From Clostridiaceae bacterium (GTDB lineage: Bacteria > Bacillota > Clostridia > Lachnospirales > Lachnospiraceae): 64,000 nt of DNA. Shown in pieces: positions 33,858 through 42,724 of the stretch. The notes beneath the pieces are model-generated. The model had not been told where the DNA came from. It worked only from the letters and a program-made list of their open reading frames with translations, and searched no databases. A program made the translations under genes and the position numbers. Where the stretch lies: NCBI GenBank assembly GCA_910574345.1, contig CAJSZV010000005.1:124001-188000 (forward strand), in the 5' to 3' direction. The number at the start of each line of letters is the position of its first letter. Position 1 is the stretch's first letter.

Positions 33858-35618
33858 TTATTCCTCAATTCTGTAGGGTACACGAATCACTGCCACGGCT
33901 TTTTCTCCCTGATTTTTAAAGGAGAGCCCGTATTCCTCGCCAAAAAACATCTGGATTCGCTGGTGAATGTTCACAAGTCCGATGCCGAAGCCGTGGGCAG
34001 TCTTGGTTCCGTCCTTAAGCTTCCCAAGAAGATCTTCCTCGAAAAAAGAACCCTCATTGGAGACTTCCACGATCAAAAGGCTGTCATGTCTTGAGACCGA
34101 CAGCCCGATCTCACAGGTATCGGTCATCTCCTCCATGCCGTAGCGCACCGCATTCTCCAAAAGAGGCTGAATGGTAAGAGGAAGGATGAGAGCGCTGTGA
34201 AGAGCCTCATCACATGCAGTCTGAAAAATCAGCCGGTCCTCAAACCGGATTTTTTGTATGGTCATATAGCTTCTGGCCAGATCCATCTCGTATTCCATGG
34301 TGACAAGAGGTTTTTTGTTGCTTAGGGTGGCCCGAAGGAGGCTTCCTAAGGATTCCACCATAGACGATATCTGCTGGTCCCTCAGAGCCTTGGCCCGCCA
34401 GTTAATGGTCTCCAGAGTATTGTACAGAAAGTGAGGATTGATCTGGGATTCCAGGGCCTTTAGGCGGGCCTCGCGGCTGAGAATCTCGTTAATGTAATTC
34501 TTCCGTACCAGTTCCTGTATCCGTCTGGCCATGGTGTCAAAATGCTGATGGAGACGTCCGATCTCATCACGGCGTCCGCTGTAGTCCACTCCGGTTTTGG
34601 AGAGCTGGAGCTGGGTGCTGCTGAAAAATTCCATCTTCTGGATCAGCAGATCAAAGTCTTTTAAAATGTACCGTGTCAGGCCCTTGAAAAATGTCATGGC
34701 CATCATGAGGGCAGCCACAAGCATGGCAAGAATCAGGTAATAGGTCATGGTAGTGGACCTGGCAATCTCGTCAAAGGGAATGAAATTGATGTAGGTCCAG
34801 TTATAATGGGGGATGGTATTTCTAACGGCAAAATAAGTGTGTCCCTCATGGCGGATAATGTTGTAAGCCTCGCCGGTGTTCTCCTTAAAGACTATGGCAG
34901 TCCCAGGGTCAATCCCTTTTGACGTATAGATCAGGCGGTCCTGATCAAAAAGAATGTAGCCGCAGTCGTCATAGGTGGTGACCGCCTTGTTGGCATCGGT
35001 GACAATCCTGTCCAGATCCACAAAGATGAGAAGGTCGCCTAAGTGGCTCAGCTCCAGGTTGTTGGCTTTGCGGATTCTTCTTGCCAGGATGTAGAGATTA
35101 TGGCTGTAGTCCGTAACCCAGGCCACGGCTCCGTCCTTTAGGCGGGCCTGGTTCACGGCATCCTTTCGTACCTCCTCGTCCGCGTTGTTTACCACGGTAA
35201 AATTGGTGATATTGTAAAAGTGAAGGTTGTACAGGGCGATGGCGGAGACTCCGTCTGCTTTATAAGCCTGCTGGTAACTGCTGATAAAAAGGCTGATCTC
35301 CCGGTTGGCATTGGACCATATAATGGCATCTTCGGAAGTGTCAATGCGGTTTAAGGCATTCTGGATGGTGGAGGAGGAGATGATAATGGAGGATAAAGTC
35401 TCAACGTTTTTTAAGGTGCCGGCAATGGTCTGGGAAGAAAAGGACAGGTTGCCGGAAACCGCTTTGTAGAGCTGCTGGTTGTAAGCGTTTGACGATACCT
35501 TTAAACTTACCAGAACAATAAACAGGATCATCATCACATTGGAGGACACTACGATAATCAGCTTATTCATGAGAGAAAGATTGTCAAACCGTTTTTTCAA
35601 CTGTACAATATGCTCCAT
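33858..35618 (-). CDS. YesM-type sensor histidine kinase
   Basis: 586 residues. One N-terminal helix (LIIVVSSNVMMILFIVLVSL), an extracellular sensor of about 250 residues (double Cache type), a second helix (about 290), HAMP linker, His_kinase domain with the phospho-His in NPHFLYNTLETINW (about 400) and HATPase ending. The start is ATG 35618 with AAAGGAGAG upstream; the open frame reaches 35711 but has no site. Partner of the following yesN gene. Such pairs sense extracellular oligosaccharides or the loaded binding protein. Confidence 0.92.
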   Translation of the reverse strand: MEHIVQLKKRFDNLSLMNKLIIVVSSNVMMILFIVLVSLKVSSNAYNQQLYKAVSGNLSFSSQTIAGTLKNVETLSSIIISSSTIQNALNRIDTSEDAIIWSNANREISLFISSYQQAYKADGVSAIALYNLHFYNITNFTVVNNADEEVRKDAVNQARLKDGAVAWVTDYSHNLYILARRIRKANNLELSHLGDLLIFVDLDRIVTDANKAVTTYDDCGYILFDQDRLIYTSKGIDPGTAIVFKENTGEAYNIIRHEGHTYFAVRNTIPHYNWTYINFIPFDEIARSTTMTYYLILAMLVAALMMAMTFFKGLTRYILKDFDLLIQKMEFFSSTQLQLSKTGVDYSGRRDEIGRLHQHFDTMARRIQELVRKNYINEILSREARLKALESQINPHFLYNTLETINWRAKALRDQQISSMVESLGSLLRATLSNKKPLVTMEYEMDLARSYMTIQKIRFEDRLIFQTACDEALHSALILPLTIQPLLENAVRYGMEEMTDTCEIGLSVSRHDSLLIVEVSNEGSFFEEDLLGKLKDGTKTAHGFGIGLVNIHQRIQMFFGEEYGLSFKNQGEKAVAVIRVPYRIEE

Positions 35619-35652
35619 GGATTCTCTCCTTTTTCCGGAAAAACTTTCTTTT

Positions 35653-35681
35653 ACTATAAACCATAATCTCTCAGGGGGCAA
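35653..35681 (-). promoter_or_regulatory. Promoter of the YesMN pair
   Basis: On the minus strand TTGCCC (35681-35676), 17 bases, TATAGT (35658-35653). Confidence 0.55.
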
Positions 35682-35749
35682 GAAAAACTTGTCTTTGTCT
35701 AATGTGCACAAAAAGTCGGATTTTTAACGGTGGATATCGGTTTTATTGA

Positions 35750-35778
35750 TTGGTTACGGGGAAAAAAGGGGCTATAAT
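35750..35778 (+). promoter_or_regulatory. Promoter of the sugar transport operon
   Basis: TTGGTT (35750-35755), 17 bases, TATAAT (35773-35778), 32 bases before the binding-protein gene. The poor -35 box suits an activator-dependent promoter. Confidence 0.6.
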
Positions 35779-35809
35779 AGCCTCATCGAATACGAGGGAG
35801 GTAATTAAC

Positions 35810-37198
35810 ATGAAGAAACCAATCGCATTACTGCTGGCAGCGGCCATGACGGCAGGACTGAGTGCCTGCGGCGGTTCCTCGGAACCGGCAGGAACCCAGG
35901 CCCCTGCATCATCTGCAGCCGGAGGTGAGACCAAGGAGGCACAGGCTCCGGCAGCGGAAGGAGAAACCCAGGCTTCCCAGACTCCGGGTGAAGGCGCCGA
36001 GCTGGTAGTCGCCTGGTGGGGCAATCAGGTGAGGAACGAGAGAACCCAGGCGGCTCTTGACCTTTACTCTGAACAGAATCCGGGTGTGACCTTTGACGGA
36101 CAGTTCTCCGAGTGGGCCGACTACTGGAACAAGCTGGCCACGGCGGCGGCAGGTCACAGCATGCCGGACATTATCCAGCAGGACTACAAGTACATTCAGC
36201 AGTATGTGAGCAATGATCTGTTAGTGGATCTGACGCCCTATATTGAGGACGGAACTATTGATGTGTCCAACTGCAATGAAGATATCTTAAATTCAGGCAG
36301 GATTGGCGACGGCATCTATGCCATCTGCAACGGCATCAACACACCGGCTCTTCTGTACAACAAGACGGCTCTTGACGCGGCAGGCATTACGGTGAAGGAC
36401 AACATGACTCTGGATGAATTTGTTGCTCTTTCCAAGGAAATCCAGGAAAAGACCGGTTATAAGACGAACCTGGCTTACGGCAACAACGAGATTTTGGCCG
36501 AGTATCTTTTGAGGGCCGACGATATCGTTATGTTTGAAGAGGATAAGCTGGGCGGAACCGCCGAGGACTATGTGGCCTACATGAAGCTTTATGAAGACGG
36601 CATCAAAGAGGGATGGGTGATTGACGCCGCAGTCTTTGCGGAGACCACCATCGGTTCTGTGGAGCAGAATCCTCTTGTATACGGCACAAGCCCGGAGACC
36701 ATGTCCTGGTGTATGTGCGCCTATACCAATCAGCTGACGGCTTTCCGCAACGCGGCTCCTGAGGGAGTGGAGATCGGAATGACCACATGGCCTTCCAAGG
36801 ACCCGGCAAAATCCGACTATTTAAAGCCGAGCCAGTTCTTCTCCATCACCAAGGACAGCGCAAACCCGGATGAGGCGGCAAAGGTTCTGAACTTTATTAC
36901 CAACTCCGTGGACTGCAACAATATCCTTCTGGGCGAGAGAGGCATTCCCCTTTCTTCAGCAGTAGCCGAGGCCATCGCTCCCAATATGGACGAGACCAGC
37001 CAGGAAGTCATTAAGTTCATCAATGAAGTGGTGTCCCCCAACTCTTCTCAGATCAATCCTCCGGCGCCGGACAGCGCCAGCGAGGTAAACAACCTGATCA
37101 ACAAGCTGGAAGAACAGGTTTGTTATGGCCAGATGAGCGCGGAAGAAGCAGGAAAGCAGCTCTTTGAAGAGGGCAATGCCATTATGGGTTCCAAATAA
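35810..37198 (+). CDS. Sugar ABC transporter substrate-binding lipoprotein (family 1)
   Basis: 462 residues. Signal peptide ending GLSAC with Cys20 as lipid site, a Ser/Ala/Glu linker, then the family 1 fold opening with LVVAWWGNQ and GVTFDGQFSEWADYWNKLAT. The QDYKYIQQYVSNDLLVDLTPYI region is typical of oligosaccharide-binding proteins. First gene of an operon with two permeases, an amidohydrolase and a GH4 enzyme; no ATPase gene is present, as is usual when a shared MsmK/UgpC-type ATPase serves several importers. A terminator-like hairpin follows the stop, so the binding protein is probably made in excess. Confidence 0.92.
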   Translation: MKKPIALLLAAAMTAGLSACGGSSEPAGTQAPASSAAGGETKEAQAPAAEGETQASQTPGEGAELVVAWWGNQVRNERTQAALDLYSEQNPGVTFDGQFSEWADYWNKLATAAAGHSMPDIIQQDYKYIQQYVSNDLLVDLTPYIEDGTIDVSNCNEDILNSGRIGDGIYAICNGINTPALLYNKTALDAAGITVKDNMTLDEFVALSKEIQEKTGYKTNLAYGNNEILAEYLLRADDIVMFEEDKLGGTAEDYVAYMKLYEDGIKEGWVIDAAVFAETTIGSVEQNPLVYGTSPETMSWCMCAYTNQLTAFRNAAPEGVEIGMTTWPSKDPAKSDYLKPSQFFSITKDSANPDEAAKVLNFITNSVDCNNILLGERGIPLSSAVAEAIAPNMDETSQEVIKFINEVVSPNSSQINPPAPDSASEVNNLINKLEEQVCYGQMSAEEAGKQLFEEGNAIMGSK

Positions 37199-37204
37199 AA
37201 CGCG

Positions 37205-37236
37205 AAAAAGGGCGGCTTACCCAGTCGCCCTTTTTT
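37205..37236 (+). terminator. Partial terminator between binding protein and permeases
   Basis: AAAAAGGGCG (37205-37214) and CGCCCTTTTTT (37226-37236) form a clean stem with a U-tract inside the operon. The permease gene follows 21 bases later with no promoter of its own that I can see. It likely sets binding protein above permease levels. Confidence 0.75.
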
Positions 37237-37257
37237 AAAGAAGAAGGAGGAAAAGCC

Positions 37258-38151
37258 ATGAAATCTTTGAGGCAAAAGCTGGGCAGGGAAAGTGTGGCAG
37301 GAGTTCTGTTTACACTGCCCTTTACCGTTGGATTTCTGCTGTTTATGATTGTCCCTATGGGGATTTCCCTGTACTATTCCTTTTGTGATTATAATATTTT
37401 GTCTCCGCCGGTCTTTACAGGAATGAAAAATTTTATTACTATGTTTAAGGACGCCACGTTTTTTAAGGCTCTTCGGGTAACCTTTTTCTTTGCCTTTGTG
37501 TCCGTGCCCTTAAAGCTTGTGTTTGCCCTGATCGTGGCCATGCTGCTCCTTGAAAATTCCAGGATGTCCGGCTTTTACAGGGCGGCCTACTATCTGCCCT
37601 CCATTATCGGCGGTTCCGTGGCAGTGTCCATTCTGTGGAAGAGAATGTTTGCCATGGACGGCGTGATCAACAAGCTCCTTGGCGCCATAGGGATTCAGAC
37701 CAGTTTTTCCTGGCTGGGGAGCACAAAGACGGCCATCTGGGTGCTGATTCTTCTGGTAGTATGGCAGTTTGGCTCTTCCATGCTGATCTTTCTGTCATCC
37801 TTAAAGCAGGTTCCCCAGTCTCTCTATGAGGCGGCGGAAGTGGACGGAGCCAGCGGGCCGGCCAAATTTTTCAGAATCACCCTGCCTTTGCTTACACCCA
37901 CCATATTTTTTAACCTGGTTATGCAGACCATCAACGGGTTTTTGGCATTTACCCAGTGCTACATCATTACCCAGGGAAAGCCTATGGATTCCACGCTGCT
38001 TTACACCGTGTACATGTATCAGCAGTCCTTCGAATTCCACAACACAGGATACGGCGCGGCTCTGGCATGGATGATGCTGGCGGTTATCGGCCTGATTACC
38101 TTGTTTCTGTTTGCAACCAAGAAATTTTGGGTATATGACGGAGGGCTTTGA
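37258..38151 (+). CDS. Sugar ABC transporter permease (MalF/UgpA type)
   Basis: 297 residues, six membrane helices, with the EAA loop EAAEVDGASGPAKFFRITLPLL (core EAAEVDGASG, about 196-205). AGGAGG precedes the ATG by eight bases. Pairs with the next permease. Confidence 0.92.
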   Translation: MKSLRQKLGRESVAGVLFTLPFTVGFLLFMIVPMGISLYYSFCDYNILSPPVFTGMKNFITMFKDATFFKALRVTFFFAFVSVPLKLVFALIVAMLLLENSRMSGFYRAAYYLPSIIGGSVAVSILWKRMFAMDGVINKLLGAIGIQTSFSWLGSTKTAIWVLILLVVWQFGSSMLIFLSSLKQVPQSLYEAAEVDGASGPAKFFRITLPLLTPTIFFNLVMQTINGFLAFTQCYIITQGKPMDSTLLYTVYMYQQSFEFHNTGYGAALAWMMLAVIGLITLFLFATKKFWVYDGGL

Positions 38152-38153
38152 TC

Positions 38154-38999
38154 ATGAGAGAAAAGAGAATGGTGAAAAAGGTTATCTATCATATCATTGT
38201 GTTCCTTATAGGAATCATCATGATCTATCCTTTGATCTGGATGGTCATGAGTTCCTTTAAGGAAAAAAGCACGATTTTTACTACGGCAGGCAGCCTGATT
38301 CCGGAGAAGTTCATCTTTGACAATTACGTCACCGGATGGAAAGGCTTTGCCAAGGTGAGTTTTGCCACATTTTTTCAGAATTCCCTGTTTATCGCCGTAG
38401 TGGCGACTGTGGGTACGGTGGCATCCTCGGCCCTGGTGGCATACGGGTTTGCCAGATTTAAGTTTAAAGGGAGAAATATATTGTTTGCGGCCATGCTGCT
38501 TTCCATGATGCTGCCGGCCCAGGTCCTTATGATTCCTCAGTATCTGTGGTATCAGAAGCTTGGATGGGTAGGCTCCTATATCCCCCTGACCGTTCCTTAC
38601 TTTTTTGCAATCCAGGGATTTTTTGTGTATCTGATCTCCAATTTTATAGAAGGAATCCCTGCGGAACTGGATGAGGCGGCCAAGATCGACGGCTGTTCTT
38701 ACATGGGAATTTTCAGCCGCATTATGCTTCCTCTCATTAAACCGGCTCTGGTGACGGCATGCATCTTCTCCTTTATGTGGAGATGGGACGATTTTCTCTC
38801 CGCCCTTTTGTATGTGAGCAAGTCCAGCATGTATCCCGTAAGCCTTGCCCTTAAGCTTTTCTGCGATCCGGGCTCCTCCTCGGATTACGGCGCAATGTTT
38901 GCCATGGCAACTCTCTCAATTATGCCTTCTGTCCTTATTTTCCTGTTTTTCCAGAAATATCTGGTGGAGGGCATCAGCACTTCCGGTTTGAAAGGATAA
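38154..38999 (+). CDS. Sugar ABC transporter permease (MalG/UgpE type)
   Basis: 281 residues, six membrane helices; EAA loop DEAAKIDGCSYMGIFSRIMLP (core DEAAKIDGCS, about 176-185) and the typical C-terminal FFQKYLVEGISTSGLKG (core LVEGISTSGLKG). ATG 38154 is used, with GGAGGG upstream; it begins two bases after the partner's stop. Confidence 0.92.
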   Translation: MREKRMVKKVIYHIIVFLIGIIMIYPLIWMVMSSFKEKSTIFTTAGSLIPEKFIFDNYVTGWKGFAKVSFATFFQNSLFIAVVATVGTVASSALVAYGFARFKFKGRNILFAAMLLSMMLPAQVLMIPQYLWYQKLGWVGSYIPLTVPYFFAIQGFFVYLISNFIEGIPAELDEAAKIDGCSYMGIFSRIMLPLIKPALVTACIFSFMWRWDDFLSALLYVSKSSMYPVSLALKLFCDPGSSSDYGAMFAMATLSIMPSVLIFLFFQKYLVEGISTSGLKG

Positions 39000-39010
39000 G
39001 GAACAATCAT

Positions 39011-39919
39011 ATGAAGATCATTGACGCACATGTACATCTGGTACAATACATAGCAGGCACAGGAGCAGGAGGGGAACTGCGCTTTGTGGGAAAGGGCATG
39101 GCGGAGTATGCTTCGGGGGAGCGCTTTCGTATGCTTCCCGAAGAATTTGACAGCGGAGTGGTGACGGCGGAGGATATGATCCGTAAGATGGATGAAAACC
39201 ATGTGGAGAAGGCCGTGATTCTCCAGGGCAATTATTTTGGCTTCCAGAATCTCTATGCCGTGGAGGCGGCGAAAAAATATCCGGACCGCTTTCGTCCCGC
39301 GGCTTCCTATGATCCCTTCTGCCGCGGAAAAGACAGGATCAGAAAGCATCTTTTTGAAGAACTGGGGGTTGGCATCGTAAAGTTCGAGGTCAGCACCGGT
39401 TCCGGCCTTATGAGCAACCACTTTACCCTGGCTTTGGACGGGGAACTTATGAAGGCGGAGTACGATTATGCAGACGAGCACGGCCTTGTGTTTGTCATAG
39501 ACATCGGCAAATGCGGCAGCGAGAGCTGGCAGGTGGACGCCCTCAGAAGGGTAATCTTAGCCCATCCCTCCATGAAGTTTGTGGTGTGCCATCTTCTGGC
39601 CGCTTCCATGATGGACGAGGCCAAACTGGCAGAGGGTTTAAAGAAGCTGGCTCTTCCCAATGTGTGGTTTGATCTGGCGGCCCTTCCCCACAACTGCCGT
39701 CCCGATGCCTACCCTTATCCCAACGCCCTTCGCTACATAAGACTGGGCATTGACATTGCAGGGGCCCACAGGCTGATCTTCGGTTCGGATATTCCCTCAA
39801 CTTTGAAGGAGGACAGCTATGGCCATCTGATTCGCTATATTACGGACAGCCAGGGGCTGACCAGAGAAGAAAAGGAAAGCATGATGTACCGCAATGCGGA
39901 GCAAGTATATTTTTCATGA
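39011..39919 (+). CDS. TIM-barrel amidohydrolase (Amidohydro_2)
   Basis: 302 residues. N-terminal metal motif IDAHVH (4-9), an internal His (VVCHLLAA, about 195) and C-terminal FGSDIPS (about 256) with the catalytic Asp. The family contains decarboxylases and lactonases acting on sugar acids and aromatic acids. Placed between a sugar importer and a CHEV-type GH4 enzyme, lactone or uronate processing is a fair guess; the true substrate is unknown. No signal peptide. Confidence 0.8.
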   Translation: MKIIDAHVHLVQYIAGTGAGGELRFVGKGMAEYASGERFRMLPEEFDSGVVTAEDMIRKMDENHVEKAVILQGNYFGFQNLYAVEAAKKYPDRFRPAASYDPFCRGKDRIRKHLFEELGVGIVKFEVSTGSGLMSNHFTLALDGELMKAEYDYADEHGLVFVIDIGKCGSESWQVDALRRVILAHPSMKFVVCHLLAASMMDEAKLAEGLKKLALPNVWFDLAALPHNCRPDAYPYPNALRYIRLGIDIAGAHRLIFGSDIPSTLKEDSYGHLIRYITDSQGLTREEKESMMYRNAEQVYFS

Positions 39920-39947
39920 GATTAGAAAACAGGAGGACTCTTGCGTT

Positions 39948-41348
39948 ATGAAATATGCAGACAACAAAGTATCAGATATCCAGATTGCCTATATCGGCGG
40001 CGGTTCCAGAGGCTGGGCCTGGACCTTCATGACCGATCTTGCCCTGGAAGATCAGATAAGCGGAACCATCCGCCTTTATGACATAGACGAGGAAGCTGCC
40101 AGGAACAATGAAATCATCGGCAACCGCCTGATGAAGAGGGAGGAGGCAAAGGGGGACTGGAAGTTTGAGACCAGGACTTCTTTAAAAGATGTCCTCACAG
40201 GCTGCGACTTTGTGGTGATCTCCATTCTGCCCGGAACTTTTGATGAGATGGAATCCGACGTCCATCTTCCGGAACGTCTGGGCATCTATCAGTCTGTGGG
40301 AGACACGGCAGGTCCGGGAGGAATGATCCGCGCTCTGCGCACCATCCCCATGTTTGTGGAGATTGCGGAGGCAGTGAAGGAATATGCTCCCCATGCCTGG
40401 GTGATCAATTACACTAATCCCATGTCCCTGTGTGTAAAGACATTGTATCACACCTTCCCTCAGATCAAGGCCTTCGGCTGCTGCCACGAAGTATTCGGAA
40501 CCCAGAAGGTATTAAAGGGCATCTGTGAAGCCGCCTGCGGCGAGAAGGACATTGACTGGCATGACATATATGTCAATGTAGTGGGAATCAACCATTTTAC
40601 CTGGTTTAAGAGCGCTTCCTACAAGGGAATCGACTTATTCCCGGTTTACAGAGACTACATAGAGAATCATTTTGACGAAGGCTATAAAGTGGAAGGGGAA
40701 AACTGGCTCAACGCTTCCTTCCAGTGTTTAAACCGGGTAAAGATGGATCTGTTCAGCCGTTACGGCCTGATCGCCGCGGCGGGAGACCGCCATCTGGCGG
40801 AGTTCATGCCAGGTAATGAGTATTTAAACAATCCGGACACCGTGGCTTCCTGGGATTTTGGCCTGACCACCGTAGCATGGAGAAAAGAAGACTTAAAAGC
40901 CAGGCTGGCAAGAAGCCGCCGCCTGGCAGCAGGAGAGGAAGATGTAGTGCTGGAGCCCACAGGCGAAGAAGGGATCCTTCTCATCAAGGCCCTCTGCGGC
41001 CTGACCAGAGTGGTGAGCAACGTAAACATTCCCAACACAGCCCTTCAGATCTCCAATCTTCCCGCAGACGCCCTGGTGGAGACCAACGCCGTCTTCGAGA
41101 AAGACCACATCTATCCTGTGGCGGCAGGGGATGTGCCGGAGGAAGTAAAAGCCCTTCTTATGCCTCACCTGGAGAACCATAAGCTGATTCTGGAAGCGGC
41201 TCTCACACCGGATAAGGAGAAGGTAGTCAAAGCATTCATGAACGATCCTTTGGTAAAGGGCAAAAACTGCAGTGAGAAAGACATAAGAGCTCTTGTGGAC
41301 GATATGATCGGGAACACGAAAGAATATCTTCCCGCGGGATGGAGATAG
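39948..41348 (+). CDS. lplD: GH4 enzyme of the CHEV subgroup, probable alpha-galacturonidase (LplD-like)
   Basis: 466 residues. NAD-binding YIGGGSRGWAWTF at the N-terminus, INYTNPM (about 161), the Cys motif GCCHEVFG (about 180) and GINHFTWF (about 205). Among GH4 enzymes the CHEV motif marks the alpha-galacturonidases characterised as LplD in Bacillus subtilis, which sits in an operon with a binding protein and two permeases, as here. It would cleave galacturonic acid from pectin-derived oligomers using NAD+ and Mn2+. ATG 39948 is used (AGGAGG 11 bases upstream). Substrate assignment is by motif and context only. Confidence 0.75.
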   Translation: MKYADNKVSDIQIAYIGGGSRGWAWTFMTDLALEDQISGTIRLYDIDEEAARNNEIIGNRLMKREEAKGDWKFETRTSLKDVLTGCDFVVISILPGTFDEMESDVHLPERLGIYQSVGDTAGPGGMIRALRTIPMFVEIAEAVKEYAPHAWVINYTNPMSLCVKTLYHTFPQIKAFGCCHEVFGTQKVLKGICEAACGEKDIDWHDIYVNVVGINHFTWFKSASYKGIDLFPVYRDYIENHFDEGYKVEGENWLNASFQCLNRVKMDLFSRYGLIAAAGDRHLAEFMPGNEYLNNPDTVASWDFGLTTVAWRKEDLKARLARSRRLAAGEEDVVLEPTGEEGILLIKALCGLTRVVSNVNIPNTALQISNLPADALVETNAVFEKDHIYPVAAGDVPEEVKALLMPHLENHKLILEAALTPDKEKVVKAFMNDPLVKGKNCSEKDIRALVDDMIGNTKEYLPAGWR

Positions 41349-41394
41349 ACAAGCTTATGTGCTGACCGGGAAGAGATAACAGAGGTTTAAGCCG

Positions 41395-41421
41395 GGGAGG
41401 GAATGCGTGGCATTCCCTCCC
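41395..41421. repeat. Perfect inverted repeat after the GH4 gene
   Basis: GGGAGGGAATGC (41395-41406) and GCATTCCCTCCC (41410-41421), three-base loop. No U-tract on either side. It lies between convergent genes and may stop or protect transcripts from both. Confidence 0.5.
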
Positions 41422-41438
41422 TGAAAGGTTATGGGAAC

Positions 41439-41630
41439 TTATTCCTTGATTTCATCAATGTCCGTAAGATTGACACCAAGAGAAGCCAGAATTGCTTTTA
41501 AGGATTTGTAATCTTTTTTCAGACCATTGTATGTTTTGGTGGCATTCTCTTCCCTGGCGTTTTTCATGTGTGCCTGTATTTTTTGAAATTCATTTACGGT
41601 ATCTTTGATAATTTCCGCGTCGTTTGGCAT
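41439..41630 (-). CDS. Small hypothetical protein (63 residues)
   Basis: Not recognised. Helical, charged: a predicted two-helix protein with EIIKDTVNEFQKIQ and GLKKDYKSLKAILASLG. I use the ATG at 41630 because AGGTGA lies four bases upstream; an in-frame ATG at 41654 has no site. A run of promoter-like AT sequence lies upstream. Converges on the GH4 gene. Confidence 0.6.
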   Translation of the reverse strand: MPNDAEIIKDTVNEFQKIQAHMKNAREENATKTYNGLKKDYKSLKAILASLGVNLTDIDEIKE

Positions 41631-41814
41631 CTGGTCACCTGCTTCCTGAAACATGTTTATCTGATTCTTTTATTATAGCAGATAAGCGGGTCAGGAGCAA
41701 AGTTTTTTGGATTTTTGAAAAACATTCGCAGGGTGCAGATAATTTTTCTGAGTTATTGTCAGATATTTCGGGCCCATAGATAGGAAGACCATTATTAGAC
41801 AGCTGATAAAAGCG

Positions 41815-42480
41815 CTATAGAAGTTTTTGACTCCAACATTTTAACTTTTTTATATCATATAGTATAAAGAATAGCAATAAGGCCACAGCCAAATATGACA
41901 TACCATAAAGCATTAACCTTCTAGTAATCTCTCCATTATCCATGATCATCTGGTCATAATCAAATTGGGGGAACATTGGAGGTATTAGATACAAAAGGAA
42001 ATACCATCCGATATTCCAGATTGTACATAATAAAATAATCACTTTATCTTTTATAAGAATACCATAAAAATTTAGGGATACAAAAAAAATCGGAAATGAA
42101 TAAGATTGGATTACAGTATAGTTAAAAACAAGGGCTGTTAAATTTATAGAAATACATTTCGACATAAAAATCATTCCCAATACAGGAAGAAAGATATACT
42201 GAAACAACACATCAAAAAACGGAAGAAGAAGACAAAGTAAACATCCTTGCCACAGTCGTAGTTGAAGACTCATAATTAATCCGGCGAATCCAGCAGCCAT
42301 CCCCGGAATTAAAGAGTTTCGCATCTTATTTCCCATACTCATCAGAAGAGTACCAAAGCCATTGTCCAAGAACACTTCCGATGTTTCTAAATCTAACAAT
42401 ATCGGTATTAATCGCAAATTAACAAGAAATCCACCGAATATACATAGGTAGATGCACCTTCTAAATAACTTATTTTTCAT
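41815..42480 (-). CDS. Hypothetical polytopic membrane protein
   Basis: 221 residues with about six hydrophobic segments, for example CIYLCIFGGFLVNLRLIPIL, GLIMSLQLRLWQGCLLCLLLPF, NLTALVFNYTVIQSYSFPIFF and MSYLAVALLLFFILYDI. No family recognised; the overall pattern resembles ABC-2-type or lantibiotic-immunity permease subunits, without an ATPase partner here. GGAGG lies eight bases before ATG 42480. Strongly AT-rich relative to the genes at 29-41 kb. Shares an island with two secreted paralogues. Confidence 0.65.
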   Translation of the reverse strand: MKNKLFRRCIYLCIFGGFLVNLRLIPILLDLETSEVFLDNGFGTLLMSMGNKMRNSLIPGMAAGFAGLIMSLQLRLWQGCLLCLLLPFFDVLFQYIFLPVLGMIFMSKCISINLTALVFNYTVIQSYSFPIFFVSLNFYGILIKDKVIILLCTIWNIGWYFLLYLIPPMFPQFDYDQMIMDNGEITRRLMLYGMSYLAVALLLFFILYDIKKLKCWSQKLL

Positions 42481-42500
42481 AAATTTTCCTCCAAATAATA

Positions 42501-42673
42501 TTATGAACACTCTCAGGGAACTACCTTTCACCCATCTTTGTGACTGATTTTCCGCTAGAAGCATCCAAATTTAATTTATGTATATTCCCATATACATCTC
42601 ATAAATTTGTGCACTTCTGATAAAAAATCATCTCACAAATCTGAACACAAAGAGTTTCTGAGAGTGCTCATTA
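42501..42673. mobile_element. Possible miniature inverted-repeat element
   Basis: TGAACACTCTCAG (42504-42516) and CTGAGAGTGCTCA (42658-42670) are inverted with one mismatch; including flanks the match is 14 of 16. The 140 bases between hold no ORF. Size and shape fit a MITE, but no target duplication is clear and no parent element is in the window. Confidence 0.35.
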
Positions 42674-42724
42674 GACAAGTCCTAATACTACCACTCTATA
42701 CCCAGCATTAAGATCAAACGATTC

